Positions 18,789-29,158 of a stretch of DNA of 64,000 nt are shown one piece after another. The notes under the pieces are model-generated. The model was not told the DNA's origin, ran no database searches, and saw nothing but the letters and a program-made list of their open reading frames with translations. A program made the position numbers and the translations under genes. How positions within the stretch are numbered: position 1 is the stretch's first letter; each line of letters begins with the position of its first letter. This stretch comes from Polaromonas sp. JS666 (GTDB lineage Bacteria; Pseudomonadota; Gammaproteobacteria; Burkholderiales; Burkholderiaceae_C): assembly GCF_000013865.1 (NCBI RefSeq), contig NC_007948.1, positions 4,703,001 to 4,767,000 on the forward strand. Direction: 5' to 3'.

Positions 18789-19484
18789 TCAGCTCGCCAG
18801 CGCAGTCCGCATCGCGTCAATCACCGCCTTGTAGTCGGGCTTGCCAAAAATGGCGCTGCCGGCCACAAAGGTATCGGCCCCGGCAGCGGCCACGCGCGCG
18901 ATGTTGTCGGTCTTGATGCCGCCGTCGACTTCCAGGCGAATGTCCCTGCCCGACGCATCAATGCGTTTTCGTGCCTGCTCGATCTTGCGCAGGGCAGAAT
19001 CGATGAAACTCTGCCCGCCAAAGCCGGGGTTGACGCTCATGATCAGGATCAGGTCGATGTCGTCGATGACCCAGTCCAGCACATCCATGGACGAGGCCGG
19101 ATTGAACACCAGCCCGGCCTTGCAGCCCCTGGCCTTGATGGCCTGCACGCTGCGGTGCACATGGCCGGATGCTTCAGGGTGAAAACTGATCAGGTCGGCG
19201 CCTGCATCGGCAAACGCGGCGGCCAGCGCATCGACCGGCTGCACCATCAGGTGCACATCGATCGGCACTGCGGAGCCATCGGCCTTTTTGGCATGGGGCT
19301 TCAGCGCCTGGCAAATCATGGGCCCGAAGGTCAGGTTGGGCACGTAGTGGTTGTCCATCACGTCGAAGTGGATCCAGTCGGCCCCCGCTGCGATGACGGT
19401 CTCAAGTTCAGCACCGAGGCGGGCGAAGTCGGCGGACAAAATGGAGGGAGCAATCCGGTAGGTGGGCGGTGTGGTTTTACTCAT
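18789..19484 (-). CDS. rpe: Ribulose-phosphate 3-epimerase
   Basis: Interconverts ribulose 5-phosphate and xylulose 5-phosphate. The 231-residue TIM barrel has [33 protein letters not shown] (metal His and Asp), [20 protein letters not shown] and [11 protein letters not shown]. The ATG at 19484 gives the family length. It is divergent from apaG with a 97-nt shared promoter region. Confidence 0.96.
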   Translation of the reverse strand: MSKTTPPTYRIAPSILSADFARLGAELETVIAAGADWIHFDVMDNHYVPNLTFGPMICQALKPHAKKADGSAVPIDVHLMVQPVDALAAAFADAGADLISFHPEASGHVHRSVQAIKARGCKAGLVFNPASSMDVLDWVIDDIDLILIMSVNPGFGGQSFIDSALRKIEQARKRIDASGRDIRLEVDGGIKTDNIARVAAAGADTFVAGSAIFGKPDYKAVIDAMRTALAS

Positions 19485-19581
19485 GGGATGATTGTCGCAG
19501 CAAGCCGGCCCCGCTGCCGCAGGATCGTTACACCGGCACGGGGTGAGGCGGTTAACATGGACGCCCACAGCTTTTCCAGCC

Positions 19582-19977
19582 ATGTCCAAATACCATTTTT
19601 CCTGCGAAGTCATACCCCAGTACCAGCCTGGCCAGTCAGCGCCCGAGGACGGGATTTACGGGTTTTCCTACACCGTCACGCTCACCAATACCGGCGATGT
19701 GGCCGCCCAACTGATTTCCCGCCACTGGCTCATCAGTGACGCCAACGGCCACACCGAAGAAGTCAAGGGACTGGGCGTCGTGGGGCATCAGCCGCTGCTC
19801 AAGCCGGGCGAATCCTTCCAGTACACCAGCGGCTCGCGCCTGCGCACGCCCAGCGGCACCATGCACGGCAGTTATTTTTGTGTGGCGGAAGACGGCACGC
19901 GGTTTGAGGTCGCCATCCCCATGTTTGTGCTGGAGGCACACCAGGGGGGCAATCCGGCCGGCCGCGTCCTGCATTGA
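19582..19977 (+). CDS. apaG: ApaG protein (DUF525)
   Basis: A 131-residue all-beta protein of the ApaG family: [58 protein letters not shown] and [10 protein letters not shown]. Its biochemical role is unclear; in enterobacteria the gene is linked to apaH. Here it is linked to rpe (divergent) and to the COG4389 gene that follows at once. The start is the ATG at 19582. Confidence 0.94.
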   Translation: MSKYHFSCEVIPQYQPGQSAPEDGIYGFSYTVTLTNTGDVAAQLISRHWLISDANGHTEEVKGLGVVGHQPLLKPGESFQYTSGSRLRTPSGTMHGSYFCVAEDGTRFEVAIPMFVLEAHQGGNPAGRVLH

Positions 19978-19985
19978 ACCGGCTG

Positions 19986-21959
19986 ATGAAAGACCTGCCC
20001 ACCCTGCTCGGTGCGCTGGACCCTGAGGCCGACCTGACCGGGCGCCACGTGTGGCTGATCAGCCTGTTCGCGTGGATCCGCGGTGACCAGACGTCCGTCG
20101 CGGCCGCGGTGGCGCGGGTTCAGGCCTTTCTGGAGGCGGTCGAGGCCCAGCCGGAATTTCAGCGGCGCCTGCAGGCCTGGTGGCAACAACTGATACAGAC
20201 CCTGGACATCACCACCTTGCTGGCGGACTTTGGCTTTGCGCCCCGCACGGCTTTTGTCAGCGAACTCGGCGAGCGCCTGCGCCGCAAGATGCTGCCAGGC
20301 ACGCCGGAAACCTCCGACGCGTCGGAGTTGTTCCCGCTGGTGGCATCGCGGCGTTTTGATGCCCAGTGGATGGCTGCCCTGGAAGAGCCGCAAATCGAGC
20401 GGCTGGCCCGCCTGCTCTCGGCCAACCCTCAACTGGACACACTGCACTGGCAGTACAGCCTGGTGGACGCCCTGACCTACTGCACGGCGCAGATCCGTGC
20501 CACCGGTTTCGCGCCGGAATTGCGGCTGCGCATGGACCGGGCTACGCCCCACGCGCGGGCTTTTCATGCCTTGCCTTCCGACGTCGAGGAACTGCGCAGC
20601 ATTTTTTTCAGACCCGAACGCGACGAGGCGCAACTTCAGGCCGCGCTCACGCAGTACCGCGGACGGCTCGACGCCTGCCGCCAGGCGGTCAACAGCGTCT
20701 ATGCGCACATCGAGGAGAACGGCATCTCGGTCGGCATGGTGTTCCGGCTGCGCCAGCTGCGCGAGCGCATGATGCGCGTGCGGGAACTGCTGGACGCCCT
20801 GCTCTCGCCCAAGCCGGCCATGGCCGCGCTCAAGCTGCTGGTGCGGCGGGTGATCATCGGACACGACAGTAAAAGCATAGGCGCGCTGATCAGCGCCAAT
20901 TCCACCTTGCTGTCCGCCAAGATGGCCGAGCGCAGCGCCGAGACCGGCGAGCGCTACATCACGCGCAACCGCGAGGAATACCGCGAGATGCTGGGCAAGG
21001 CGATGGGCGGCGGTGCGGTCACGGCCTTCACCACGCTGCTCAAATTCATGGTGGTGGGCATCGGACTGTCGGCTTTCTGGAGCGGCTTCTGGGCCAGCGT
21101 GGCCTACGCCGGCACCTTCGTCATGATCCAGCTGCTGCATTTCACGCTGGCCACCAAGCAACCGGCGATGACAGCGCCCGCCATGGCCGCCAAGCTCAAG
21201 GACATCGGATCGGCCGAGGCCACGAATGCCGTGGAGGATTTTGTCGATGAGGTGACGCACCTGGTGCGCTCGCAGGTAGCGGCCGTGTTCGGCAATGTGT
21301 TCATGGTCGTGCCGGCCGTGCTGCTGATCAACGCGCTGATCCTGCTGCTGCTGGGCCATCCGATGATCAGCCACGATGAGGCCCGCCATATCCTGGCCAC
21401 GCTGACCCTGCTGGGCCCGACGCTGCTCTGGGCGGCCTTCACCGGTGTGCTGCTGTTTTCCGCCAGCATGATCGCCGGCTGGGCCGAGAACTGGTTTGTA
21501 CTGCACCGCCTCGACTCGGCGATGCGCCACAATCCGCGCTTCACCAGCGCGCTGGGCACCGAACGGGCCGCCCGCTGGTCTGCCTTTATGCGCGAGAACA
21601 TCTCCGGCTTTGCCTCCAACATCGCGCTGGGCTTCATGCTGGGACTGATCCCGGCGTTCACCGGCTTCTTCGGCGTCGAGCTCGAAGCACGCCACGTCAC
21701 CCTGTCCACGGGGCAGCTCGCGGCAGCCGGCGCCTCGCTCGGTCTTGAGGCCTTCAGGTTCCCGGCGATCTGGTGGTGCATGGCCGCGATTCCCCTGATT
21801 GGCGCATTGAACCTCGGCGTGAGCTTCTACCTCGCCTTCCGCCTGGCCCTGCAGGCGCACAACGTCAGCGGTGTGGACCGCGCCCGCATCCGCGCAGCCA
21901 TCTGGGCCCGCTGGCGCACCCATCCGCGCAGCTTTTTCATGCCAGCGCAGTACCGTTGA
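19986..21959 (+). CDS. COG4389 membrane protein (often labelled site-specific recombinase)
   Basis: A 657-residue protein. The first ~330 residues look soluble and helical. The rest carries about six hydrophobic segments, such as AVTAFTTLLKFMVVGIGLSAF, VFMVVPAVLLINALILLLLG and IALGFMLGLIPAFTGFFG. Databases commonly call this family a site-specific recombinase, but no tyrosine or serine recombinase motif is visible and the membrane topology argues against that. The ATG at 19986 is used; a TTG at 19974 overlapping the apaG stop is possible. Function unknown. Confidence 0.8.
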   Translation: MKDLPTLLGALDPEADLTGRHVWLISLFAWIRGDQTSVAAAVARVQAFLEAVEAQPEFQRRLQAWWQQLIQTLDITTLLADFGFAPRTAFVSELGERLRRKMLPGTPETSDASELFPLVASRRFDAQWMAALEEPQIERLARLLSANPQLDTLHWQYSLVDALTYCTAQIRATGFAPELRLRMDRATPHARAFHALPSDVEELRSIFFRPERDEAQLQAALTQYRGRLDACRQAVNSVYAHIEENGISVGMVFRLRQLRERMMRVRELLDALLSPKPAMAALKLLVRRVIIGHDSKSIGALISANSTLLSAKMAERSAETGERYITRNREEYREMLGKAMGGGAVTAFTTLLKFMVVGIGLSAFWSGFWASVAYAGTFVMIQLLHFTLATKQPAMTAPAMAAKLKDIGSAEATNAVEDFVDEVTHLVRSQVAAVFGNVFMVVPAVLLINALILLLLGHPMISHDEARHILATLTLLGPTLLWAAFTGVLLFSASMIAGWAENWFVLHRLDSAMRHNPRFTSALGTERAARWSAFMRENISGFASNIALGFMLGLIPAFTGFFGVELEARHVTLSTGQLAAAGASLGLEAFRFPAIWWCMAAIPLIGALNLGVSFYLAFRLALQAHNVSGVDRARIRAAIWARWRTHPRSFFMPAQYR

Positions 21960-22177
21960 CAGCAAACCGGCAACTACCCGCCAGCCACCCGGCGATTTCA
22001 GGTCTTGTCCTACAGGACAGGCGCCATGACACCTGTAAATTAGTGCAACGCATCGTTGCCTCCCGGGTAACGAACGGGCTTCAAGCTATAACTGCTGGCC
22101 AACCAACGCGCACCCGCCTTGCCCTTCACCGGGCGGGCGTGGCTGCAGAGTCCTGACCAGAGTGGAGACCCTCCCGC

Positions 22178-23437
22178 ATGAATGAAATCCTGGCTATCTG
22201 GGCCGAGTGGATCAAGCCATCGGCTGGATTGCCTACCGTGCAGTGGTCCATCCTGCTGGCCCTGGCGGCAGCTTCCGGTCATCTGGTGAACCGTTACACC
22301 GGTCTGCCCAAGGTCATTGGCTATTCAGTCATCGGCGGCTTTGCCGGTTTCGCCGGATTCACGGGTGCGGCCTGGCCGTTACAGGGTATCGGGCTCTTCC
22401 TGCTGGAGCTGGGCGTTGCGGTGGTGCTGTTTGAAGCGGGCGGCCGCATTTCCCTGCGCTGGTTTCGCCACAACCCCATGGTGCTGGTGCAAAGCCTGGT
22501 CGAATCTGCACTGACCTACCTGCTGGTTCACTGGGTGCTGGGCCAGATGGAGGTGCGGGGCATGGTGGCCGAATCGCTCTCCCTGCTGGCCATGGCCGCC
22601 TCGCCGGCCGTGCTGTCACGCGTGGCCAGCGACACGCGGGCCGCCGGCCCGGTTACGGAACGCGCGCTGGTGCTGTCCACCCTCAGCACCTTGTATGCCC
22701 TGACGCTTTGCAGCGCCCGCGCGGGGATGATGCCGCGGGTCGAAGCCGACCTGACGAACACGCTCTACCCGGTGCTCGTCGTGCTCGGGCTGTCGGTGGT
22801 GGTCGGCGCCGTGCTGGCGCTCACGCTGCGCACCGCGCTGCGCGTGATGAGCCCCACCAGTGAGAACACGGCCATCTTGCTGCTCGCGCTGATTGCGGCC
22901 GGCGCCGCCCTGGCCGCCAACTTTGGCGGTTCCGCGCCGCTGGCGGCGCTGCTGGGCGGCATGCTGCTCAAGCAGCTCAATCCGCGGCCCTGGTCCTGGC
23001 CGCGGCAAATGGGCACGGCATCTTCCATGCTCACCATGCTGATGTTTGTGCTGGTGTCCGTGGTGGCGGCCCAGGCCGACTGGAGCAGGGCGGTAGCGGG
23101 CCTGGTGCTGGCACTGGTCGCGGCGCGCATGCTGGCCAAAATTGCCGGCGTGGCGCTGGGCAATGCTGGCAGTGGTGCCAGCTGGAAGCAGGCGCTGTGG
23201 GTCGGCTGCGCCATGTCCCCGATGTCCTCGGTGGCGCTGCTGCTGGTGTCACAGTATGTCGTGGCATCAGGCCCGCTCGGTCGGCAGATTGCGGGCGTGG
23301 CCCTGCCAGCCATTTTGCTGATGGAGGTGTTCGGTGCCATTTTGGCCACGGTGTCCATCTACCGCGCCGGGGAAAGTTCAACCCCCTGGCCGCCGCTTCG
23401 GCGCAGCCCCCCTGCAGGAGTCCAGCATGAGCCTTGA
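22178..23437 (+). CDS. CPA2-type cation:proton antiporter
   Basis: A 419-residue integral membrane protein with about 11-12 hydrophobic segments. Family features include [14 protein letters not shown] near residue 45, [17 protein letters not shown] near 80, and [14 protein letters not shown] in the middle. It would exchange Na+ or K+ for protons; the ion is not deducible. GGAG lies upstream of the ATG. No TrkA-N domain is attached. It overlaps the next gene by 11 nt. Confidence 0.85.
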
Positions 23438-24566
23438 AGTCTTCCATAAATCCGCCGCCCTGTCGCTCGGCGTGGAGCTTGAGCTGCAGCTCGTGAACAC
23501 CCACGACTACGACCTGGCCCCCTATGCCGAAGACATGCTGCGCCTGATGCACAAGATCCCGCTACCTGGCAGCGTGGTGCCCGAGATGACCTCGAGCATG
23601 ATTGAAATCTCCACCGGGGTCTGCAGTTCGTCGTCGGAAGTCCTGGGCCAGTTGTCGCAGATTCGCGATGCCCTCGTGAAGAGCGCCGACAAGCTCAATA
23701 TCGCCGTGGTCGGCGGCGGCACGCACCCGTTCCAGCAGTGGCATGAGCGCCGCATTTACGACAAGCCACGTTTTCGCGAGTTGTCCGAGCTCTATGGCTA
23801 CCTCTCCAAGCAGTTCACGATTTTCGGCCAGCATGTGCATGTGGGCTGCCCCAATGCAGACAGCGCGCTGCTCACGCTGCACCGCATGTCACGCTACATC
23901 CCCCATTTCATCGCGCTGTCGGCCTCGTCACCCTATGTGCAGGGCCAGGACACGGCGTTTGACTCGGCACGGCTCAATTCGGTGTTTGCCTTTCCGCTGT
24001 CGGGCCGCGCCCCGTTTGCGCTCACCTGGGACGACTTCAAGGTTTACTTCGACAAGATGACACGCACCGGCGTGGTCAAGAGCATGAAGGACTTTTACTG
24101 GGACATCCGTCCCAAGCCGGAATTCGGCACCATCGAGATCCGGGTGTTCGACACACCGCTCACGGTGGAGCGTGCCACCGCGCTGGCGGGCTTCGTGCAG
24201 TCGCTGGCCTCGTGGTTCATGAACGAGCAGCCCTTCATGCCGACGGAAGACGACTACCTGGTCTACACCTACAACCGCTTCCAGGCCTGCCGCTTCGGTC
24301 TGGACGCCGTCTATGTGGACCCGGCCACCGGCGGCCACATGCCGCTGCGCGAACACATCCTGATGACCATGGAGCGGATTGCTCGCCATGCCGGCGCGGT
24401 GGGCGCCGGCGCTTCGCTGCACCTGCTGCAGACCAGCGTGGAGCGGAGCGACAACGACGCCCGCTGGCTGCGCGAGAAGCAGGGCGAGGAGCGCCTGCTG
24501 GCCGAGGTCATCCGGCAGGCCGCCCAGCGCTTTCGCGGCGGCGTGACGCATACCCAGCTGCCCTGA
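23427..24566 (+). CDS. YbdK-family carboxylate-amine ligase (GCS2-like)
   Basis: A 379-residue member of the glutamate-cysteine ligase 2 family. It has [12 protein letters not shown] at the N-terminus, [48 protein letters not shown] and a C-terminal [18 protein letters not shown]. coli YbdK has weak gamma-glutamylcysteine ligase activity. The ATG at 23427 has CAGGAG upstream and overlaps the antiporter gene. Linkage to a cation antiporter recalls K+/glutathione systems but no further link is visible. Confidence 0.88.
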
Positions 24567-24599
24567 CCAGGCTGGCGTACTGCCTGTATGCTTGGCCCC

Positions 24600-25586
24600 A
24601 TGGGTGAGTTTGATCTGATTGCACGCTACTTCACACGACCTGCACGCCGCGCCGTGCTTGGCGTGGGCGACGACTGCGCGCTGCTGCAGCCTGCACCGGG
24701 CACGCAACTGGCCATTTCCTGCGACATGCTGGTCGAAGGCCGGCACTTTTTCCCGGATGTCGATCCTTTCAGGCTGGGCCACAAGGCGCTGGCGGTCAAC
24801 CTGAGCGACCTGGCCGCCTGCGGCGCGACGCCGCTGGCCTTCACGCTGGCGCTCGCGCTGCCGCGCGCCGACGACGCCTGGCTGGAGCCCTTTTCGCGCG
24901 GCCTGCTGCGCCTGGCCGATGCGCACGGCTGCGAGCTGGTCGGCGGCGACACCACACAAGGGCCACTCAATATCTGCATCACGGTGTTCGGCGAAGTGCC
25001 TGTGGTGGGCGGCAAGGGCCAGGCCCTGCTGCGCTCGGGCGCCAGGGCCGGGGACGACCTGTATGTGAGCGGCACGCTGGGCGATGCGCGGCTGGCCCTC
25101 GAAGCCCTGCGCGGCGCCCTGCCGCTGCCCGCCGAGGCACTGGCGCAGGCCCGCACCCGCCTGGAGCAGCCGACGCCCAGGGTAGCGCTGGGTCAGGCCT
25201 TGCGCGGCATCGCCAGCGCCGCCATCGATGTGAGCGACGGCCTGCTGGGCGACCTGCGCCACATCCTGGCGGCATCGCGGGTCGGCGCCACCATCCAGAC
25301 CGAACTCGCTACCAGTTTGATAGCCTCTGGCTCCCGTTCGGCAGGGGAAAGCGCCCACATTTCCGCGGATAAGCAGCTGGAACTCATACTCTCGGGCGGA
25401 GACGATTACGAGCTGGCCTTCACAGCGCCCGCGTCCGCCCGTGACGCAGTGGAGGCGGCTTCACAGCAGGCGCAAACGCCCGTCACACGCATCGGCAGCA
25501 TCGAGACCGACCCCGGCCTGCGGCTGCTCAATGCCCAGGGGCAACTCATGCCCGGCAGGTTCGCTTCATTTGATCACTTTGCCTGA
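24600..25586 (+). CDS. thiL: Thiamine-monophosphate kinase
   Basis: Phosphorylates thiamine monophosphate to the diphosphate. The 328-residue protein has GEFDLIARYF, GVGDDCALL, SCDMLVEGRHFF, NLSDLAACGATP, GGDTTQGPLNI, IDVSDGLLGDLRHIL and SGGDDYELAFTAP. The ATG at 24600 is preferred to one 12 nt upstream. Residues about 234-256, just before SGGDDYEL, are unusually Ser/Ala-rich for this family; their DNA faintly resembles a dispersed repeat, which is weak evidence. The gene is followed at once by pgpA in many relatives, but here pgpA lies 3 kb away. Confidence 0.93.
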   Translation: MGEFDLIARYFTRPARRAVLGVGDDCALLQPAPGTQLAISCDMLVEGRHFFPDVDPFRLGHKALAVNLSDLAACGATPLAFTLALALPRADDAWLEPFSRGLLRLADAHGCELVGGDTTQGPLNICITVFGEVPVVGGKGQALLRSGARAGDDLYVSGTLGDARLALEALRGALPLPAEALAQARTRLEQPTPRVALGQALRGIASAAIDVSDGLLGDLRHILAASRVGATIQTELATSLIASGSRSAGESAHISADKQLELILSGGDDYELAFTAPASARDAVEAASQQAQTPVTRIGSIETDPGLRLLNAQGQLMPGRFASFDHFA

Positions 25587-25673
25587 TACGGCAGCAGCCC
25601 TTATTGGCTCAAAAATAGCTGCCACCAGCCTCTCCGGGCAGCAAGCCAGCGCTACCGCGCCCCCGCCTCGCAG

Positions 25674-27280
25674 TTACTTCGCATCCACCAGCGCGCGAAT
25701 GTCCAGCAGGGTCAGCTCGTTGTCATCGGGCTTGCCGATCACACGGCCTGACGAGTACGGGAAGTTGTTGTCGTTGCCCAGCACGATGTGCGTAGCATCG
25801 ACAATCGCCAGCCCTTCGGGGCCCAGGTGCGGCAGCACAAAATTGGCCTCATTCGGGCCCAGGCGGGCAAGCCGATTCGGGTTGGCGATACGGGTCAGGT
25901 CAATGTAGGCGACCTTGCGCACCAAGCCGTCGGCATCCACAGCCGTCAAGTCAATCTTGTAAACACGCTTGAAACGCGCCGGGCGGGTAAAACAGTCGGT
26001 GCGTGCTTCGTTGGGGCAAGCCGGCGCCTGGCCTTCGGTGGCGTCGTCGCGTTCAATCACCAGGCCGGTGGTGGCGTCCAGCATCTGGAAATCAGCGGCC
26101 ACGTTACCCACATCTTCCAGCAGGTATTTCCACTGCTTGCCGGTGTAGCGGCGCGAGGCCACGTCGACTTCATTGATGCGTACATAGGTTTTGTCGCCCA
26201 GCTTCTCCACGCTTTTGGCCGCGGCATCGAACAGCGGGCCTTCAAACATGGGGTAGAGCTTGCTGCCATCGGGCGACTTGGCCATGGCTTCAAAACCATT
26301 GGAGCGGCGCACTTCAAACAATGCCTCGCCGGGCAGGTTGGGTAGTCGGCCCTGCATGTAGTGATCAGGGGAAGCCAGCAGCTTGCCATTGACGACCGTC
26401 TCGATCACACCCAGCACGCGGCCCTGAAAGTCGGTGCGCAGGATGTAAGAACCTGTTTACGATCTAAACGGGGCCGCGCAAGCACCTTCTCGGGATGGGA
26501 TGCAAGGCGCGGCGCTTGCCCATAGCTTGGGCTATGGGCAAGCGCCGCAACGCCGCAAACCGCCCGAGAAGGCGCTTGCCCTTCGGGTTGGGGTGACGCA
26601 AACGCGGTCGCGTTTGCATCCCAACGCGGCCTCGTTTAGATCGTAAACAGGTTCTAAGGGCCGAACTCGTCGCCAATCCACCATTCATTGCCCACCACCT
26701 GGATCGACTCGGGATCGAAATCGATACCGGTGAGGTAGCGGCGCTGCGTGTTTTCATTCTGGATGTGAAAAGGCACGCGTTTATGGGGGTCGCTCAAAAA
26801 GATGGTGCCGCGGCGCACCACTTGACCCTTGCCCCAGTTCACCGACATCTGGTGCACCATCAGCAGCGCATCCTGCGAATTGACCTTGTTGCCAAAACCG
26901 TTGTCGGTCAGCACCAGAAATTCGCCCTTCCCCACCGACACAATGCCGGAAAAGCCCTGCACCGACTGGCCTTTCATCGGCAGCGTGCCGCCCGAGGCGC
27001 GCGGGTATTTGGCATCCCCCACAAAAGTGTTGGCCGCCTCAGAGCCCAGTTGCTCGTTGCGCTGGCGCCTGGCATTGGCAAATTTGCCGGCCGTCGCAAA
27101 AAAAGCACCGGCATCGCCCGGCGCTTTCACCGCGCCGGTGGCGGGGAGGGTGGCATGGCCCGCCAGGACGGCCTCCACTGCTGGCGCGGGCGCAAGCTCG
27201 GCACGGCTGCCGCCCGAGGCCAGGCACAGTGCACAGGCGGCCGCAATGGTCAACGCATTCATTTGTTTCAACACCGACAT
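25674..27280 (-). pseudogene. Esterase-like phytase-family exported protein, interrupted by a MITE
   Basis: Two minus-strand fragments read as one gene. The N-terminal part (27280 down to 26658) starts MSVLKQMNALTIAAACALCLA, a signal peptide, with GGAGGGTGAG upstream. It contains FSGIVSVGKGEFLVLTDNGFGNKVN and RYLTGIDFDPESIQ, ending GDEFGP. The C-terminal part resumes as YILRTDFQGRVLGVIETVVNG and runs to 25674, with GFEAMAKSPDG and GLAIVDATHIVLGNDNNFPYS. These match the esterase-like phytase domain (beta-propeller). Removing the 206-bp element and one TAA copy restores one continuous frame, so the break is recent. Confidence 0.85.
26449..26654. mobile_element. 206-bp MITE-like element with 3-bp target duplication
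   Basis: The ends are inverted copies of GAACCTGTTTACGATCTAAAC, with similarity continuing into GGGCCGCG-like sequence. Direct TAA repeats flank it at 26446-26448 and 26655-26657. Inside lies a long hairpin, CGGCGCTTGCCCATAGC with its complement, and no ORF. A TNA-type duplication fits mobilisation by an IS5-family (IS1031-like) transposase encoded elsewhere, which is an inference. Confidence 0.88.
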
Positions 27281-27374
27281 GCTCACCCTCCATTTAGTGG
27301 CTGAACTGTGCCGGGTCTGTGTGAAACCGGTATGACAAAAGGGCAACCAGCATCACGCCTGGTCGGTCTGTCTT

Positions 27375-27575
27375 TCAGGCCTCCGGCCGGTGCTCGGGCG
27401 CGACGCGACGCAGCAGCCACCAGGCGCTACGGCGCGCAGCTTGCAGCACTCGCACGGCGGCCCGGCCTGTCCCGCTCCAGAATTCCTCGCTCGCCTGGCG
27501 CCGCAACTGCTGAGCCTGAAGTTTGGCCGCATCCATCAGGCGGCCGTATTCGGCTGGATTGATCTTGCTGTTCAT
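27375..27575 (-). CDS. Small basic hypothetical protein
   Basis: A 66-residue protein starting MNSKINPAEYGRLMDAAKLQ, with many Arg, Ala and Gln residues and WWLLRRVAPEHR near the end. AAAGGAAG lies upstream of the ATG at 27575, which supports translation. It is probably helical. No family was recognised. It stands alone between the disrupted esterase gene and lysR. Confidence 0.6.
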   Translation of the reverse strand: MNSKINPAEYGRLMDAAKLQAQQLRRQASEEFWSGTGRAAVRVLQAARRSAWWLLRRVAPEHRPEA

Positions 27576-27707
27576 GACGCTTCCTTTCGCTGCGATGGGG
27601 ATGAAGCCACTTTAGGCAAGGGCTGCCCTCCGGGAAACGGCAGGCGGCGCAAATGGGTTTTGCATCCACTGCAAAGCCGCTGGAGGCGTGCTGGTTACCA
27701 TTGACCC

Positions 27708-28616
27708 ATGCGCCACCTCGACTTCGACGACATGCACCTGTTCGCCCGCGTGGCCGAGCTGGGCACGCTCTCGGCCGTGGCGCGCGAGCGCGAAGTGCCA
27801 GTCAGTCAGGTCTCGCGCACCTTGGCGCGCATTGAAAAAGCCTGCGGCGCGCGGCTGATCCACCGCTCCACCCACGGCCTGGCGCCCACGGCCGAGGGTG
27901 AAACCTTTTTGCAGTACTGCCGCCGCATAATTGGCACGCTCGACGAGCTGGAAGGCGAATTTGCCCAGCAGACCCAGCAAGCCAGCGGCTGGGTGCGCGT
28001 GGCCGCCAGCACCGTGATGGCCGAATACCTGCTGGTGCCCAGCCTCGCAAGCCTGCACCAGCGCCACCCGCGGCTGTGCGTGGAGTTCCAGGTGGAAGAC
28101 CGGCTGGTGGACATGGCGCACGACGGCATCGATATCGCCATCCGCACCGGTGTGCCACCCACTGACACCGTGGTAGCGCGGCAAATCGGCGCGCTGGGCC
28201 GCAGGCTGTATGCCACGCCGGGCTACCTGCAGGCGCATGGCACGCCCAGGCATCCCGATGAGCTGCGCCGCCACGAGCTGATCACAAACAGCGCCGTACC
28301 CATGCTCAACCGCTGGCCGTTCCAGAGCAAGGGCCAATCCAGCATGATCGCGGCCGAAGCCTGCTGGCGCTCGGACAGCACGGGCATCACCACCAAGCTC
28401 GCCCTGCACGGCCTGGGTATCTCGCGCATGGCCACCCTGGTGGCCGAGCCGCTGGTGCGCCAGGGCCTGCTGGTGCCGGTGCTGGCGGACTTCGTCGATG
28501 ACCAGCCCAGCCCCGTTTACGCGGTTACTCTTACCAGCCGCCACCGCCTGCCCAAAATCAGGGCCTGCATCGACCACTGGACCGAATGGTTTGAAAAAAC
28601 CAGAACTACCCCATGA
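27708..28616 (+). CDS. LysR-family transcriptional regulator
   Basis: A 302-residue regulator. The N-terminal winged helix-turn-helix (about 5-65) has FARVAELGTLSAVAREREVPVSQVSRTLARIE. The effector domain contains LRVAAS-like VRVAASTVMAEYLLVP, DIAIRTGVPP and ISRMATLVAEPLV. Effector and targets are unknown. It ends in an ATGA overlap with pgpA, so it is probably read through into pgpA-pncC rather than divergent from its target. Confidence 0.9.
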   Translation: MRHLDFDDMHLFARVAELGTLSAVAREREVPVSQVSRTLARIEKACGARLIHRSTHGLAPTAEGETFLQYCRRIIGTLDELEGEFAQQTQQASGWVRVAASTVMAEYLLVPSLASLHQRHPRLCVEFQVEDRLVDMAHDGIDIAIRTGVPPTDTVVARQIGALGRRLYATPGYLQAHGTPRHPDELRRHELITNSAVPMLNRWPFQSKGQSSMIAAEACWRSDSTGITTKLALHGLGISRMATLVAEPLVRQGLLVPVLADFVDDQPSPVYAVTLTSRHRLPKIRACIDHWTEWFEKTRTTP

Positions 28617-29158
28617 CCACCATGAGCGATCCCCCCCCTCCGCCAGAGCCCCTCAACCCGCCCGGAACCCGGCCCAACGCCCGGTTTCTGCTGGCGCATC
28701 CGGCGCATTTCATCGCCCTGGGTTTTGGCTCTGGCCTCAGCCCGGTGGCGCCCGGCACGGCCGGCACCCTGTGGGCCTGGCTATCATTTCTGGTGCTGCA
28801 GCGCTGGCTGGCGCCCGCAGAGATGGGCTGGCTGATTGCCGCCTCTGCGCTGGTGGGCTGGTGGGCCTGCACGGTGACCGCTAAAAACATGCGGGTGCTA
28901 GACCCCGGCAGCATCGTCTGGGACGAAGTGGTGGCTTTCTGGCTGGTGCTGTGGCTGGTGATGCCCGCGGGTTTCTGGGGCCAGCTGGTGGCATTTGGCC
29001 TGTTCCGGTTTTTTGATGCGGTCAAGCCGGGCCCCGTGGCCTGGGCCGACCGGCACTTCAAGGGCCTGGGTGCCCGTGGCGGCTTTGGCATCCTGTTCGA
29101 CGACATCGTCGCCGCGTTCTGCACCCTGCTGGTGATTGCCCTCTGGAGATTCTGGTGA
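28613..29158 (+). CDS. pgpA: Phosphatidylglycerophosphatase A
   Basis: Dephosphorylates phosphatidylglycerol phosphate at the inner membrane. The 181-residue protein has FGSGLSPVAPGTAGTLWA, DPGSIVWDEVVAFWLVL, FRFFDAVKPGPVAWADRH and GGFGILFDDIVAAF, which carry the conserved Asp and Glu residues, plus three or four membrane segments. The start overlaps the LysR stop (ATGA) and its end overlaps pncC (GTGA). Confidence 0.94.
   Translation: MTTMSDPPPPPEPLNPPGTRPNARFLLAHPAHFIALGFGSGLSPVAPGTAGTLWAWLSFLVLQRWLAPAEMGWLIAASALVGWWACTVTAKNMRVLDPGSIVWDEVVAFWLVLWLVMPAGFWGQLVAFGLFRFFDAVKPGPVAWADRHFKGLGARGGFGILFDDIVAAFCTLLVIALWRFW

Noticed and set aside
22006..22019. Palindrome TGTCCT-AC-AGGACA before the antiporter gene
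   Set aside because: It is a single short site with no second copy nearby; it could be chance and was not called as an operator.
25300..25370. A repeat insertion in thiL similar to those in trpE and ltaE
   Set aside because: The stretch is atypical, but its length barely exceeds the family norm and no second copy is visible in the window.
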